The translations under genes were made by a program, and so were the position numbers. Shown piece by piece: positions 21,729-33,406 of a DNA stretch of 64,000 bases; position 1 is the stretch's first letter, and each line of letters starts with the position of its first letter. The notes beneath the pieces are model-generated. The model did not search any database. It saw only the letters and a program-made list of their open reading frames with translations, and was not told the DNA's origin. Source of the stretch: Aquatica leii (taxonomy: Eukaryota > Arthropoda > Insecta > Coleoptera > Lampyridae); the NCBI GenBank assembly GCA_035610365.1, contig CM069432.1:13144001-13208000 (forward strand). The letters are read 5' to 3'.

Positions 21729-23879
21729 CAAGATAAAAGCGTGGAGCGAGAACAACGAAAACAAAAGCTAAAATGAAGACAGAAATTTAGGCATACGCCA
21801 AGGATAGAACCCTAAAATCCAAAACCAACCCCAAAACACAATCACACCCAACCCAAGAAGAAACGTAGATGAAAGAAGTTTTCCCAGTTTACCAAGCATC
21901 ACCAACCAGATGTGTCCAAAAGTCGCATGAAGCGGGATGATACTTCAAAGATCCAGAAACTCAACCAACAGAATAAAAGTATCAGAACAGGTACTCGTTA
22001 AAAGTCGACAACAGTCGTTACGCTAAAAAGCAAGAAAGCAACGCAGTCCCATAGACCTTACTGACTGACAATACTAAGTAACCCAAGAGCAAAAAGAAGA
22101 ATGATAGGAAAGAAAAGAAGTTTAGACCACAGTCAAGGACAACGCCCTAAAATCCCTTGAAACCCCAACCCCTGAATACAAATCCAACCCTAAGTATAAG
22201 TCCCCAAAGCTAACTAAGCTAAAGAAGTAAAAAGAAGAAAAGTATCTAGATGTTGAATTGGGGTACGCGGATTTAGAAGAAAAGTCAAAAAGAAAAACTA
22301 ATGCAGTTGTGCCCAAAAAGTCGTCAACAGACGATATGAGATTCTTCCACCAAAAAAACCAAACAGATCCTAAAGATCTAAGCAAAGAAAACCAACGAAG
22401 AAATCTCAAGCAAAAAGGAGATTCTGATTTAAAAGTCGACATAAGTCGGACTACCAAAAAGGCAGAGAAAAAAAATCAGTAATCCCAGAGTCACACCAAC
22501 AAAGTTACCAGAAAGCAAAACACTAAATGAGTGCCAATCCGAAAGAAATCCAAACCACGTAACTCAAAACAAAACCAAAAGAAAGAAAGAAAAAGAAGTA
22601 AGAGTCAATAAAAAAAATAGAAAACTTCACTTGCCAATTGAGCATCGTGAGTCAGTGCTCGTTGTGTTGGAATGTCACGTTGGAACTTAAATGCCGAAGA
22701 ACGGATTAGAATATTCCAAGAGCAAAAGAATCCAAAGAAGAGAAATATCCTAACGGTGACTGACAACATCAAAAATGCCGACTAAGCGGAAGTACAAAGT
22801 ACAAGAAGCGACGTTGCAGTCTATTCCAAGTTCCAAACCAAAAACAACAAAACAAAAACCCACTAAACCCAATAAAGCCAGAGAAGTAACTGAGAAAGAA
22901 AAGAAAAAAGAAACACAGTTGCAGTGAACACTAAGGAAGGGAGTAACTAAGAAGGAAAAAAAAGAAAGTGTTCAAGCAACAACCCAAGATAAAAGAAAAA
23001 GATAATTGCCCTAAAGACAAACCTTCAAAAGCAAAAGAAAAAAAAAAGAAAAGAATTAAAAGTAAGAAAGACAAGAAAGGAAGAAAAGAAACAGACGGAG
23101 AAAGATAAGACAAGGTGTAAATGTCTGATTCGTTCTTCTCTCCGTAGACGAAACGAAAGGGAGTGACCAACCCTTCAATGCCCAACCAACCGCCCTAGAG
23201 GCGAACCCCAAAAAGAACCCAAGAAAAAATAATAGTTGGTACATCGAAAAGACAGATGAGCCCAAGAAGGAAAAAAAAATTAAAAGTAGAAAAGATAAGA
23301 GATAGAGAAAGACGGAGATAGATAAGGCTTGATGTTAATGCCTGATTCATTCTTCACCCCGTAAAAGAATGAAAAGAGAGACCACCCTACGGTGCCCAAC
23401 CAACCGCCCAAATGAATAGAAAAAAAAACAAGGGATGAGAAAATGTATCAAAATTAGCTATAGAACGAATGCGTACCAATTGCTGTCCCAAATTGGAAAG
23501 TATACTTCACGACTTTAATGCCGACGAGCGGAATAGAAAACTTAAGAAAAGAAAAACCAAATCCAAAAGCAGAAGAGAGAATTCTATATATGACGTACCA
23601 ATCCAAAAATGCCGACTAAGCGGATATAAATATATACAGACGGAAAGGTAGTCTGTCCTGAAGTAAGATGGAGAAGAAAGCAACCAAAACCAAAAGCACT
23701 AGAAACTTAAGCAAAGAAAAGAAAATCGGTGACAGCAAAATGGGTGAAAGCAAATAGATAGCATCCGAACCACAACAAACAAGATACCAACGACGTATCC
23801 ACAGACTCGAACCACCAAAACCGAAAGAAAGGAACCAGAAGAATAGCAAAGGTCGAAAGTCGAAAGTCCAAAAAGTAAA
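21729..23879 (-). other. Purine-biased non-coding interior of the nested LTR element
   Basis: About 2.1 kb that is very rich in A and G on the plus strand (pyrimidine-rich on the element's sense strand) and lacks recognisable proteins. It contains imperfect repeats: a module with TCTGATTCGTTCTTC and CCCAACCAACCGCCC around 23115-23200 recurs at 23340-23415, and AATGCCGACTAAGCGGA near 22774 recurs near 23610. The long open frames read here are low-complexity artefacts of the composition. Confidence 0.6.
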
Positions 23880-24872
23880 CTAGCACTTACGACGCTTGCG
23901 ACGCCAATGAAAAAGAAGAGAACGATTAGAAGAAGGAGACAACAAAGAATAATTAGAAGCGACTGAAGAAGAAGATGCAAACGCAATAGCAGCGGCTTTT
24001 ACATCCGGAGAAATAGCACGATCCTTATGTAGACGCGTAGACCTTGTAGCTACACCAGTGTTGGAAAGCTTCATCGTTGCTGGCAGAACGTGACATGACC
24101 TAATGGGATTGCTTCGCTGTGCGTTCGAACAAGAACAGTGACGTATAAACTCAGCAACCTTGGGTCTCATATGAGGCCAGTAGAAGTGATAGCAAAGAGC
24201 TTCCAACGTACTCCTAACACTGCGGTGTTCACGCTCAGATGGAAGATGGTGATCGTGGATTAATTGTTTGCGTTGGTCCGAAGGAACAACTAATTTCCAC
24301 ACGCAAGAGTCAGACAAAGAAATGCGTACACGTTTACATAAAAGATTTTTCACAACACACCAACGTGAGAAACGACGAGGAGAAGCAGTAACTTTAGATA
24401 TCATACCTAAATACCAAAGATCAGTAGTAGGTCTAATAATCCTAGAGACTGAAAAGAAATTAGGAGGAAGAGAAAGAAGAGAACGAACAGTACGTAAAGG
24501 CTTATCACCTTGAGAACGACAACGAACACAAGTATTGGGAGGAGAAGTAGTAAGAGAGCAAGTAGCAGAAGAGACGAAAGTAGAAATCTTATCAGCAAAG
24601 ACTACAGATGGCTTTTGAACTTTGTCACCAACCTCTGTTGTAGAGAAGTGGAAAGAATCGGGAGAATTGATGTTAGACTCCAAACGCTTGCCTAAAGATA
24701 TTAATTGAGCAATAGATGTGATCTCAATCAACGCTAAAGGAAGTTGATAGAAAGGCGTTAGATTTCGACGAATAACCTTGAGCTGCATTTGCTCTGAGAC
24801 CGGTTCTGCTAGCTGAAGAAAGAGATATCGCATTGAAGTAACGTAAGTACCGATGGTTTCGTTAGCTCCCAT
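23880..24872 (-). pseudogene. Nested LTR element: gag fragment and integrase zinc-binding fragment
   Basis: The first part (from 24872) resembles the Retrotrans_gag core of Ty3/Gypsy (TIGTYVTSMRYLFLQL, MQLKVIRRNLTPFYQ). Further along, near 24290-24080, is an integrase H2C2 domain: LVVPSDQRKQLIHDHH, HRSVRSTLEALCYHFYWPHM, and CSCSNAQRSNP. Protease, reverse transcriptase, RNase H and the integrase core are absent, so gag and integrase pieces are joined by deletion. Confidence 0.75.
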
Positions 24873-25203
24873 CGACTGCGAATAGAATCCATCAAGCGCT
24901 CATCGTAATCCAACGGTAAAAACTCCGACTTCAACAAAGCAGCAACATCATTCCACGAACGTAACGAACTTCGATTCGTCCTAAAAACAAGAAGGGCTTT
25001 GCCAGATAAAACTTCAAAGCTGAGAGAAAAAGTTGATGTTGTGAAACACCACGAGACAAACACAACTCGTCGATACGAATAAGAAATTCTATAAGTAGAG
25101 AAGGATCTTCACCCGAAAAAGTAACATTCCAATTTCCTAAGTTCGTTTCGGAATCAGAGTCCGAAGAAGTAAGAAGTGGTGGTTCTTCATCTGAAGAATA
25201 CAT
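24873..25203 (-). pseudogene. Nested LTR element: gag N-terminal part
   Basis: From an ATG at 25203 the sequence reads an acidic start (MYSSDEEPPLLTSSDSDSE) and then WNVTFSGEDPSLLIEFLIRIDELCLSRG, typical of the segment before the Gypsy gag core. A frame change near 24960-25060 separates it from the core at 24872. I take 25203 as the gag start because it follows the leader after the 5' LTR. Confidence 0.65.
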
Positions 25204-25761
25204 AGCTAAAACAATAACAAGTAAACAAGAAACTAACCAAAGCAGTCAATTACAACGGAAATCTGTCACCACGTGTCTGACACGACCTCAAAAAAACAGT
25301 AAGTACCAGCAGTATCACTACCCAGTAATTAAACCAATAAGAAAAAAAATTTAATCGACGTAGTCAAGTCAATCCAAAAATCAAAGCGAAGGTCCGATTA
25401 AAAGAAACGCAAGCAAAGTGCTAATATACAGTCAAACTGCAGCACTAAAGAAAAATAAAAGTAAAAGTTAATGAAGTAACTCAGCCGTCAAGTCTAGTAG
25501 CAATAACTAAGTAAAGAAAGCAAAGTAAAATCGAACCCACGTAAGACTAAGAAAAGATAAAAGAATCAATAAAGCTAGAAGAACTTATGATCGCACACAC
25601 GAAATCGGGGGAAAGTCAACAATATAAACTACCTATTCCTGCTAGTAATCCTACACTAATTAGAGAAAAAAATCTAAACAGCAGAAAGAATTATAACGAA
25701 TGAGAAATTCAATATAAAAAAGAATCGAAAAGTCGGCCCCTTTAACGTTGGGTAGCCAATT
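25204..25761 (-). other. Leader of the nested LTR element
   Basis: Untranslated leader between the 5' LTR and gag on the minus strand, A/G-rich on the plus strand. The putative primer-binding site TGGCTACCCAACG lies at about 25746-25758, three bases from the LTR. Confidence 0.5.
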
Positions 25762-27114
25762 TGTTACAAGCTTTTGTGTTTTACGAACCTGCACGGCCAA
25801 CTCACAATATTCGGAGAGAGGGGAGGTCCACACTAAATACAGAAAAGATGTTGCAGGGCGCCAGAGCTTATCCCAAAGAAATTCTCTATCTTGCTCAGGA
25901 CAGAACGGTATAAACTTGTAACACGATGTTAGGTTCGTAATCCCTTCTACTCGGCTGTTCGAGTAGCCAGCGTCTGTTATTAGATAACGACGATCCAAAG
26001 AGACAGGTATGTTGTCATAAAAGAATAAATAACCACAATAACAACTTTAATCTATAATCGCTGATGATTATCACAGAATATAAGAATTCTCATTACAGAA
26101 ATGCCAGTAGTATCGGCAACACACAGTACATTAGTAAACTACAGTAAAATAGATAGCGAAGAATGGTTCGTAGTAAATATCGTTTACATAATTAGTAATA
26201 TGGCATTACTGACAATAAAACAATGATAATAAGTATAGCATTAACATTAAATTATCACAATAATTAAGGGTAGGACACAGCATACGTAGTATAAGCAAAT
26301 TTACTAACTAACTGGTACTACAATTACGGTAATCAGTACGGAATTACTATTAGCGAAAGTTTCGTGAGTAACCTCGTTGACGACGAAAGAAAAGATATAA
26401 AAGCACTTACCACAAATACAGGAATTTCCACTGGTGTGAAGAAAGTACTTTCCTCGACACGTAACCCTGTAAGTAATTTGAATCGCAAATCGTGTCAACC
26501 TAATATCTCACGAAATCCAAATCTACAAAATCATTACTTAAATTTTAAAGTACACACATAACACAACCCGAAAATCGGATGCTGTTATACCCCTTTTCTG
26601 TGATTTACGCAGGTATCTGCCGCCTGACTAGAATCTCGACAGTTTTTAGTTAACTTCGGTACATTCGGTTTTTGCCATATGTCGTATGCCCAGAGAATAT
26701 TTATTTGACGAAATTGTTATTCGAAATGGATTCTTCATTAACAGTTAACAATTAGGAACGAATTGCTCGCACGTGGCGGAACGGCTATCAAATTACGAGA
26801 AATTACAACAGAGTTTTAATAAATGAGAGTTATTATCTTACCCGGTGACGACGCAAACGAATTATAAGTGTAATACACTTATAGATTGGTCCCCAGGACG
26901 GTGGATAAGTTTAGAAACGTTCACTCGCCAATTCACCGGCCATTTTTAGTAGTTTTCAAATTGAAGCACTCGTCGTAAATGACAGTCACGCGTAAAAGAT
27001 CGTTAGGGGGCGTTCAAACCGTAAACTAATTCCACGTCGGAATACATAGGCGTACGCAAAGAAAATTTCGTCCGTAACAACATAGGCGTACGTAAAGAAA
27101 ATTCGATCGTAACA
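25762..27114 (-). repeat. 5' LTR of the nested element
   Basis: 1353 bp, partner of 20362-21715, with the same TGTTAC...GTAACA ends. The next four bases, CATT, complete the target duplication. Confidence 0.92.
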
Positions 27115-28006
27115 CATTCTTTTCGGTCGCCTTTTTTATAAATGGATGTTATTGTGGCCTTTTTCCATTCTTCAGGAATTACGTCTCCACTGATACACTT
27201 GTTGAAGATCTTAGCCAGTGTCTCGAACAACACTGTAGGACCAGCCTTTATAAGTTCAATATTGAGATTTCCAGGGCCTGGAGCTTTTCCGTTCTTCATG
27301 TTTCTTACAGCATTCGAAACCTCTTCGTGATTTATTAGTGGAATATATTCTAATTCTTCTCTGTCTACAATTGTTGGATCCAAAAATTCCTCGCGGTTTT
27401 CCGTCAGTAGCTCCCTGTAGTATTTTGTCCATTGGTCTGTACTTATTAGAGTTAGTCCTGCTGCGTCTTTACTCTGGGTTCTCATACTTTTCAGGATTTT
27501 CCAAGCTCTGTTTGCTCTTGTGTTTCCTCTACAGTTTTCCACCTCTTCACATGTTTTTTGCCATGTTTCATTCTTTTTTGTCCTAATTACTTGCTGTACT
27601 TCCTTCCTCTTGCTTCGATATTCTCTGAGATCTTCATCTAATTTAGTATTCAACCATTTTTGATAGGCTAACTTTTTGTCTTTTACCGTCTGTTCCACTG
27701 TCTCGTCTCACCACGGTTCGCTTTTTTTGTTTGCCGTTTTTTCCTTAGAGCTTCGTTTGCAGCTTTGTGGATTGTTCTTTTCACCTTTTCATACATATTA
27801 TTTGCTGAATCATCCGGTATTTCTGATAATTTCTGTGCAAGTCTCAGCTTATAAAGAAATAGAGTTGAGTCGTCTTTTAGACTATCTAGATTATACTGCA
27901 AGCCATTTTCCTCATTCCGCTCATCATTCGATTCATCATCCTGTTGGGCTGCTGTCATGTGTCTGAACTTGAACATAATTTTTGAGCCTTGATCCCGTGC
28001 GTGCAT
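27115..28006 (-). pseudogene. RTE-like linker and reverse transcriptase N-terminal half
   Basis: Reads YEKVKRTIHKAANEALRKKR, then (after a frameshift and a Trp-to-stop change near 27711) DKKLAYQKWLNTKL, WKILKSMRT, EVSNAVRNMKNGKAPGPGN (the KNGKAPG motif before the palm) and EWKKATITSIYKKGDRKE. It stops at the LTR insertion point. With one copy of CATT removed, the codon sequence continues directly at 20361. Confidence 0.87.
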
Positions 28007-28478
28007 TCAGATCTCCGAGGATAATCAGTTCTTTACGATCAGCAATATTATCTATCACTTTCATCAATTCTTGGTAAAAGAGATCTTTTTTCACTACAGT
28101 AGCGTCGTCTTTAGGAGCATAAACTACAATAAAAACTACTTGATGGCTTTTTAATTCCATTTGTACTTGGAGTATCCGATCGCTTAATTGATCCCAGGAC
28201 TTAATATTTCTTCTGTACTTATTTTTTATGGCTATCGATACACCGCTTTGACCTCTTTCCTCTTTATTTACTCCAGAGTAAATATGAATATACCCACGTT
28301 TTCCCTCTGTTCCCTTTCCTTTCTTTTTTGTTTCTGTTAGTCCGACAATGTTCATATTATACTTTTTTATTTCTTTGAAAACTTCTTCTGTCTTAGTAGA
28401 GATTCCTTGTACGTTCCATGTACCTATACTCATAATCAATTTCTTTGCCAATTTTCGTTTACCGTGAGATCCGTCCAA
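27936..28478 (-). pseudogene. RTE-like apurinic endonuclease
   Basis: AP-endonuclease domain with SIGTWNVQGI (catalytic Asn region), IVGLTETKKKGKG (Glu), VVYAPKDDATVV and LIILGDLNART (Asp/Asn pair). The domain breaks off right after GDLNART: the following residues do not match the family, so the SDH-type end of the endonuclease has been deleted and the frame shifts into the linker. Confidence 0.85.
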
Positions 28479-28580
28479 TTCCGAGGCAATTTCGAGAAAT
28501 TTTGCAAATACATTTTTTTTTTACTGATGACGGAGTGCAAGTCCGACGCTCAAACCCCAACCTGGAGGGCCAGGTCCTTT

Positions 28581-28859
28581 TTAATCATGGTTGTCTTCCA
28601 TTAGATCGACTGTCTTTCTAGACTTAAGGATTCGATCTATCCTTTGTGCTTCTGTATCTATCCCAAAAGCAAGATTGCCACTTGCGCTAATTCCACCGTT
28701 CTGAAGTTCCTCTTCTCCGCCTTCGTTACCGGTGTGGTCTTCGCCCGTAACCCTGAGCAAGGGTGAAGCGTTATACCCCTCGACACTGGGTCCATAGCAG
28801 AACTTAGCCACCAACTTATGAAGTTGGGCCCACCCCCGCGACGTGGACGCGCCTGCCAT
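28581..28859 (-). other. Possible small 5' ORF of the RTE-like LINE
   Basis: A 92-codon frame near the element's 5' end, starting MAGASTSRGWAQLHKLVAKF. It resembles no domain that I know, but sits where RTE elements have a short upstream ORF or leader. It may be noncoding leader. Confidence 0.35.
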
Positions 28860-28944
28860 AAGTTGCCTAAGTGAGTTCAGAGAAGATGTTTCTGGTTCTC
28901 CTTAGGCCGGGTTAATGCTTATGTTTGATCCCATAAGCAAAAGC

Positions 28945-28959
28945 ACCCCATAGGATTTA
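28945..28959. repeat. RTE LINE target-site duplication, right copy
   Basis: ACCCCATAGGATTTA, identical to 19142-19156. Confidence 0.85.
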
Positions 28960-29009
28960 ACATGGGAAAATTGAATTAATTTTTTTCCTACTTTCTAAAT
29001 TAAAAAATT

Positions 29010-30922
29010 GCAAACATTTTGACGCAGATTTAAAGTGGCACTTAAAACGTTTCTAAAAACAATTTTTTGATTATAATTTGATAATTAATAAATTAATTAC
29101 AGGCATTTGAAATTCGAAATTTTGTAGGTTTTTTGCGCATGCGATTCAGATCGGCTATCTTCGGTTTTTAAAGTAATATGGATGCTAAAATTAAATTGTA
29201 ACCCGTCAAATCAACAATTATGCAACTTGATTTTTGAGGAAATGGAAATTTAAAAACAAAGACTAGAAAAATTACGTTTGAAAATTTTCTGTAGCAGACT
29301 AGAAAAAAAATAATTCAAACATAAATTTACATTTACATAGGTATCTACGAAAACTCATCGTGGTACCAATAGGTCGAACGCAGGAAGATTGCTCGAATAA
29401 TCGTCGTGCAGAAAAATTCATTTCAATTGAGAATTTGTGGTCCTGTAAAGGGCCTTTCTAACATTGTCGATCCGTTGCTTGGCGGAACAACCACGGCGAA
29501 TCACCTATTTGGGTATGAGGTGTTCAAAAATGCTTCCTGCTTGAACTGTACAATAAGTTAGCCGTTCAACAAATCTTTTTCGTGTTTCGGCTAATTTACG
29601 AATGGTAATAGCTCGTCATATCACTTGAATTTCATGTTTTAGTGCGTCCCTATTTTCATACCGTTTTCCTCCTTTGAATAATTTTTCTTTTATGTAAATC
29701 CACAAAAAAATCGCACGGGTTTAATCAGGTGACCTAGCAGACCATGTAATGGAACCATTCTTGCCTATCCATTGATTTGGAAATGCTTCATTCAGAAGCC
29801 CAGTGTTTAGTCTAGCAGTATGGGCTGGAGCACCATCCTGCATAAAACAAACTTGGTGATTTTTACCCGCAACATCATTTAGTTATGGAAACACTTCTTC
29901 TAGTAGAAGGTAATGATATTTTATGGAAATAAGTGTATCTTAAATGAAAAAAGGACCAATAACATGACTTCCTAGCAAGCCCATCCAAACACTGACAGTT
30001 TGTCGCCATTGACTTGGTCCATTTACTAATTTGTGTGGATTTTTGAGAGACCTTGTACGATTATTTTGTCGATTGGGTCTTTCATCAAGTCCAAATGAAC
30101 ATTCATCCGAAAAACAAATGAATTTTACAATATCGCGATTGGTACCTATTGTTCATTTCGGTGATTATTTTACAAAATCTCATACGAGCATAATAATCGT
30201 GTGGTAATAATTCTTGATGGCATTGCCAACGGTAACTTTTAAAGTCCTCCTGTTTGAGGTACCTGAATGCTGACGACCGAGGAACACCTACATTAATTTC
30301 AATTTCTCGCAAACTAACATCAGGATCTTGGTCTACAGCTGCAAGAACTGCCAACTTCTGAGGGTTGTCTTCTTGATCGTGTAAGGGTGGTGGACGTTGA
30401 CATTTACATGGTGGATTTACGGAGCCAGTTGTTTCAAATAATTGTATCGGTTTTTTTTTACTCTTCAAAGAAGGTATTGGTCTATCTGCGAAAAAACCAG
30501 CAGTCTTCTTTTATAACAAATCAATGCTAACTTGATTTTTAATACCTATTTACTTGACCATAATTCAAGTTTATTTCATTTTGGAATCATAAGCTGGTTT
30601 ATTAGCACGCAAATGCGGGCGCAATTTGGTTTTTTTAGCCTACAAAAAATTTTCAAATGTAATTTTTCTAGTTTGTTTTTCAAATTTCCATTTCCTCAAA
30701 AATAAAGTTGCATAATGTTGATTTGACGGACTACAATTTAATTTTAGCATCCATATTACTTTAAAAACCGAAGATAGCCGATCTGAATCGCATGCGCAAA
30801 AAACTTACAAAATTTCGAATTTCAAATGTCTGTAATTAATTTATTAATTATCAAATTATAATCAAAAAATTGTTTTTAGAAACGTTTTAAGTGCCACTTT
30901 AAATCTGCATCAAAATTTTTGC
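29010..30922 (-). mobile_element. Mariner-type element with about 300-bp inverted ends
   Basis: The left end (29010-29305) and right end (30922-30640) are inverted copies: CAGATTTAAAGTGGCACTTAAAACG at the left matches CGTTTTAAGTGCCACTTTAAATC at the right, and the match continues through GATAGCCGATCTGAATCGCATGCGC for close to 290 bases. A transposase relic lies between on the minus strand. I could not fix the TA duplication exactly because the terminal bases differ. Confidence 0.78.
29430..30470 (-). pseudogene. Mariner-type transposase
   Basis: Helix-turn-helix region with VDQDPDVSLREIEINVGVPRS and FKSYRWQCHQELLPHDYY, then a catalytic core with FSDECSFGLDERPN (first D), CFMQDGAPAHTARL (second D) and WSARSPDL (third D), about 36 residues between the last two. 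Stops at several points (for example near 29943) and frame changes inactivate it. D-D-D spacing places it near the maT/DD37D side of Tc1/mariner, but I cannot assign the family firmly. Confidence 0.75.
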
Positions 30923-30999
30923 GATGTCCTTATTTGTTGCATTGGAAAAAGAAACGCCTAAGAGTTCAAGTAACGTTGGTCTTTCTTGTCCTTCGTTAG

Positions 31000-31562
31000 A
31001 ACAGTTAAATGGTGATGTCATGGGTCCTGTGTTGCTTGAGTAGCTTGATCGTGATGTCATAGGCGATGATACTTGTGGCGATGACGCAGCAGTAGGATAG
31101 GATTGTTGTTGAAATGAGCGAGAGAAGTGTTGTGGGTAGTGTGTTACGTAAGTCGATTTCTTGACCTAATACAGCATTACTCACTTGCAATTTGATTCGT
31201 GTCTGTACAAGTTTTGGCAACTGTTTCGTCATTCCTGACATGCTCAGAAAGAACATATCTGTTTCATCCAGAGAGTTATTTATTGCCGATATATTTGTAC
31301 CCGTGGTTTGGTTTTCATATTTCCTTTATCTGAGAGCAGAACTTTCTTTTAAAACTTGAACCATTTGGTGTGCAGGTGTATTAAGTGTTTCTTTTCGCTT
31401 TGCTTGTGCAGCAGTTTTCATGGCTTAGTAACCATCTTCCTTGCGTCCTGCAATATTGGAAGCTGAACCGACCTCTGTAGCCTGCTGTGCAGATTCGTCC
31501 ACATCAACTTGTTGTTGTAATTGGCAAGTAGTATCTCCTTGTTCTGATTAAAGAGAATTGTC
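31000..31562 (-). pseudogene. MADF-BESS protein, exon 3 (after solo LTR), BESS domain
   Basis: Continuation of exon 3 beyond the solo LTR at 31563-32963. It reads a Gln-rich linker (TTCQLQQQVDVDESAQQATE), then a BESS-like protein-interaction motif around 31270-31150 (DETDMFFLSMSGMTKQLPK ... RIKLQVSNAVLGQE). Three in-frame TAA stops (near 31550, 31427 and 31330) make it a pseudogene. In Harbinger elements the MADF/Myb-like partner brings the nuclease to the nucleus and to the element ends. Confidence 0.72.
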
Positions 31563-32963
31563 TGTTACGTACGAAATTTTCATTACGGACGACCCTGTAT
31601 ATTGAATTGAAATTAGATTTCGGTTTTGACGCCCTCTACCGATCTTTGCTCGCGACTGTCATTTTACGACAAACTTGCGAAGCTGTTAATTGCCTAAAAT
31701 GGTCTGTACGTCTTAAGTAATTTCTTCCAATACCATCCGGAATAATGGAAATCAAATTGTAATTACATTACGTTCATAAAATATTTGAGTAGTCACATGG
31801 TAAGATAATTGCTGTCATTTTATTAAAATTAGTTTGTAATTCCTCCTTCATTTAACAGCCATTTTCTATCCGCTTCGAGCACGTGTACGTTTTCAACAAA
31901 GGAATGGTGAATAATAATTCTTACTAAGAAATACCGTTACCGCACACATACGCTTTTGGAAGGCGTTTTCTACGCCACGAAAACGAGGTCTCGATAAGCC
32001 TTACCGTGGGAGATGTGACTACCTGTGTACTAGTCGATTGTGTTATCAGCCACCTGTGTTATAATTGTTCCTTACAGTACACGATACAACGGGTTTTTAT
32101 GTAACATTTAATGATTTATTAATACTATTTTTTTAGCTTTTGTTCTGTGTGAACTAGATTGTGATCCGATTTGCTTTTCACTATTTATTACAGGCCACGT
32201 TTTCTCCGTGGAAGTGGATACTGGATTTTGGGGTGAGTTATTTGTTTGACTTTTATATCGGGATCACGAAAGTTATTCACAGAATTGTATTTACTGTTAA
32301 TGACCGTAATTACGTTATCGCTTATATACCAATAAGGTAATCTTAAACATTTCATAACTGTATCGCATGCTGTGAGGGAAAACATATTTATTCTGAGACT
32401 TTTGGTGCTGTCCATTTCGACATAATTTCCATATGTAGTGTGTGTTGCCGATACTGCAGGCATTCATGTATGAGAATTGCGATATAATCTAGTAAATTTT
32501 ATGTGTTACTGAATCAAAGTCTTCTCTACTTGTTAATGCAAATTGTTAGTCATTTTAGTATTTAAAGTTGGCGCATTTAGCGTACATTTGTCAATTTACT
32601 GCGCTACTAAAGCAAACTGTGATATGTGTTAATTCTACATGAAAACCATTAAATTTCGTATCTTCTTATTATTATCCAACGTTAAGACATTAAAGTGATT
32701 ATAATTGTTAATCTTTCTTTTTATTTTTCTGGCTCCTGTGATTATCGTTATCTATTAATTAATTTTGGCTACTCGAACATCAGAGTAATAAGGATTACGA
32801 ACCTCCAATTGGGTTACAAGTTTGGATCGTCTGTCGTGAGCGAGACAGAAGTGTTATCTTGGATTAGCTCTGGCGCCCTTAAGCATACTTCCTCTGAACC
32901 TCCCCTACCTCCGACATGTGTGAGTTGGCCGTGCAAGGTTCGTAAGACATAAAGCTTGTAACA
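31563..32963 (+). repeat. Solo LTR (1.1-1.4 kb LTR family), plus sense
   Basis: Runs from TGTTACGTACG to ...GCTTGTAACA, 1401 bp, flanked by the 4-bp duplication TGTC (31559-31562 and 32964-32967). It belongs to the same family as the LTRs at 20362 and 25762 but in the opposite orientation, with shared blocks such as GGCCAACTCAC/GTGAGTTGGCC and the 5' ATACAGGGTAT-type segment. It interrupts exon 3 of the MADF-BESS gene without shifting its frame. Confidence 0.88.
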
Positions 32964-33040
32964 TGTCTTCCACGTCAGGCAAGTCTAACAAAGTAGCTTG
33001 TGATTCAGTTGCGAGGGACTCCTGATATTCATTTAAATTA
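32964..33040 (-). pseudogene. MADF-BESS protein, exon 3 start
   Basis: After a CAG acceptor at 33041-33043 the exon reads NEYQESLATESQATLLDLPD and VED up to the solo LTR, then continues at 31562. Phase is consistent with the donor of exon 2. The hydrophilic linker between MADF and BESS domains is expected here. Confidence 0.6.
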
Positions 33041-33183
33041 CTGTTCGTTTTGTAACAATAAAAAAGATTTAGTCTTGGTAGTAGTATTCAATAAGCGCTG
33101 TAACCAATGATATCTTTTTTAAAAATTCCATTTATGAAAAGCAGTCCTGAATAAATTATTTCCGATTTTTTTCCCACGCTTAC

Positions 33184-33346
33184 TTTCTGGTTTCTAGAAA
33201 GGGAATAAGAAATGCCATTTGGTCCTCGTATTTCCAACACGAGTTCTTTTTGGAGGCCATGCCACTTTTTGTCCTTTCACGACGTCTACTTCTTGCGTTG
33301 CTAAAACATCTTCGCAGTTTTTCCCAAACTTCTTTAGCTTTATGCC
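33184..33346 (-). pseudogene. MADF-BESS protein, exon 2
   Basis: Second half of the MADF DNA-binding domain: HKAKEVWEKLRRCFSNARSR, then KNSCWKYEDQMAFLIPFL, with the conserved Trp/Tyr/Phe pattern. Acceptor ...TTTTTAG at 33347-33352, donor GTAAGC at 33183-33178. It lies inside the intron of the transposase on the other strand, 60 bases from the transposase acceptor, as in compact PIF/Harbinger elements. This exon itself has no stop. Confidence 0.78.
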
Positions 33347-33406
33347 CTAAAAATAAAAAATTTAACTTCAAAATAAATTAAAGCAGTTGTAATCTTTTAA
33401 TTTCAG

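Larger units (their letters stand above)
20362..27114 (-). mobile_element. LTR retrotransposon with 1.35-kb LTRs, probably non-autonomous
   Basis: Two nearly identical LTRs (20362-21715 and 25762-27114) start TGTTACAAGC and end ...CGTAACA on the plus strand and bracket about 4 kb. The 4-bp duplication CATT flanks the element (20358-20361, 27115-27118). On its sense (minus) strand a TGGCTACCCAACG-type primer-binding site follows the 5' LTR and a G-rich purine tract (21716-21728) precedes the 3' LTR. The interior keeps only a gag fragment and an integrase zinc-finger fragment; there is no reverse transcriptase. Confidence 0.9.
19157..28944 (-). mobile_element. RTE-like LINE with nested LTR retrotransposon
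   Basis: A minus-strand non-LTR retrotransposon running from a 5' region at 28944 to a (TA)n tail at 19157, flanked by the 15-bp duplication ACCCCATAGGATTTA. It encodes an apurinic-type endonuclease (28478-27936) and a reverse transcriptase split by a 6.75-kb LTR element at 20362-27114. The RTE clade is my best assignment from the motif order and the repeat tail; a phylogeny would be needed to confirm it. Confidence 0.85.

Noticed and set aside
22931-24598. Leucine/phenylalanine/serine-rich frames resembling membrane proteins
   Set aside because: They arise from the pyrimidine bias of the non-coding strand-skewed interior; several frames look alike and none has a known domain.
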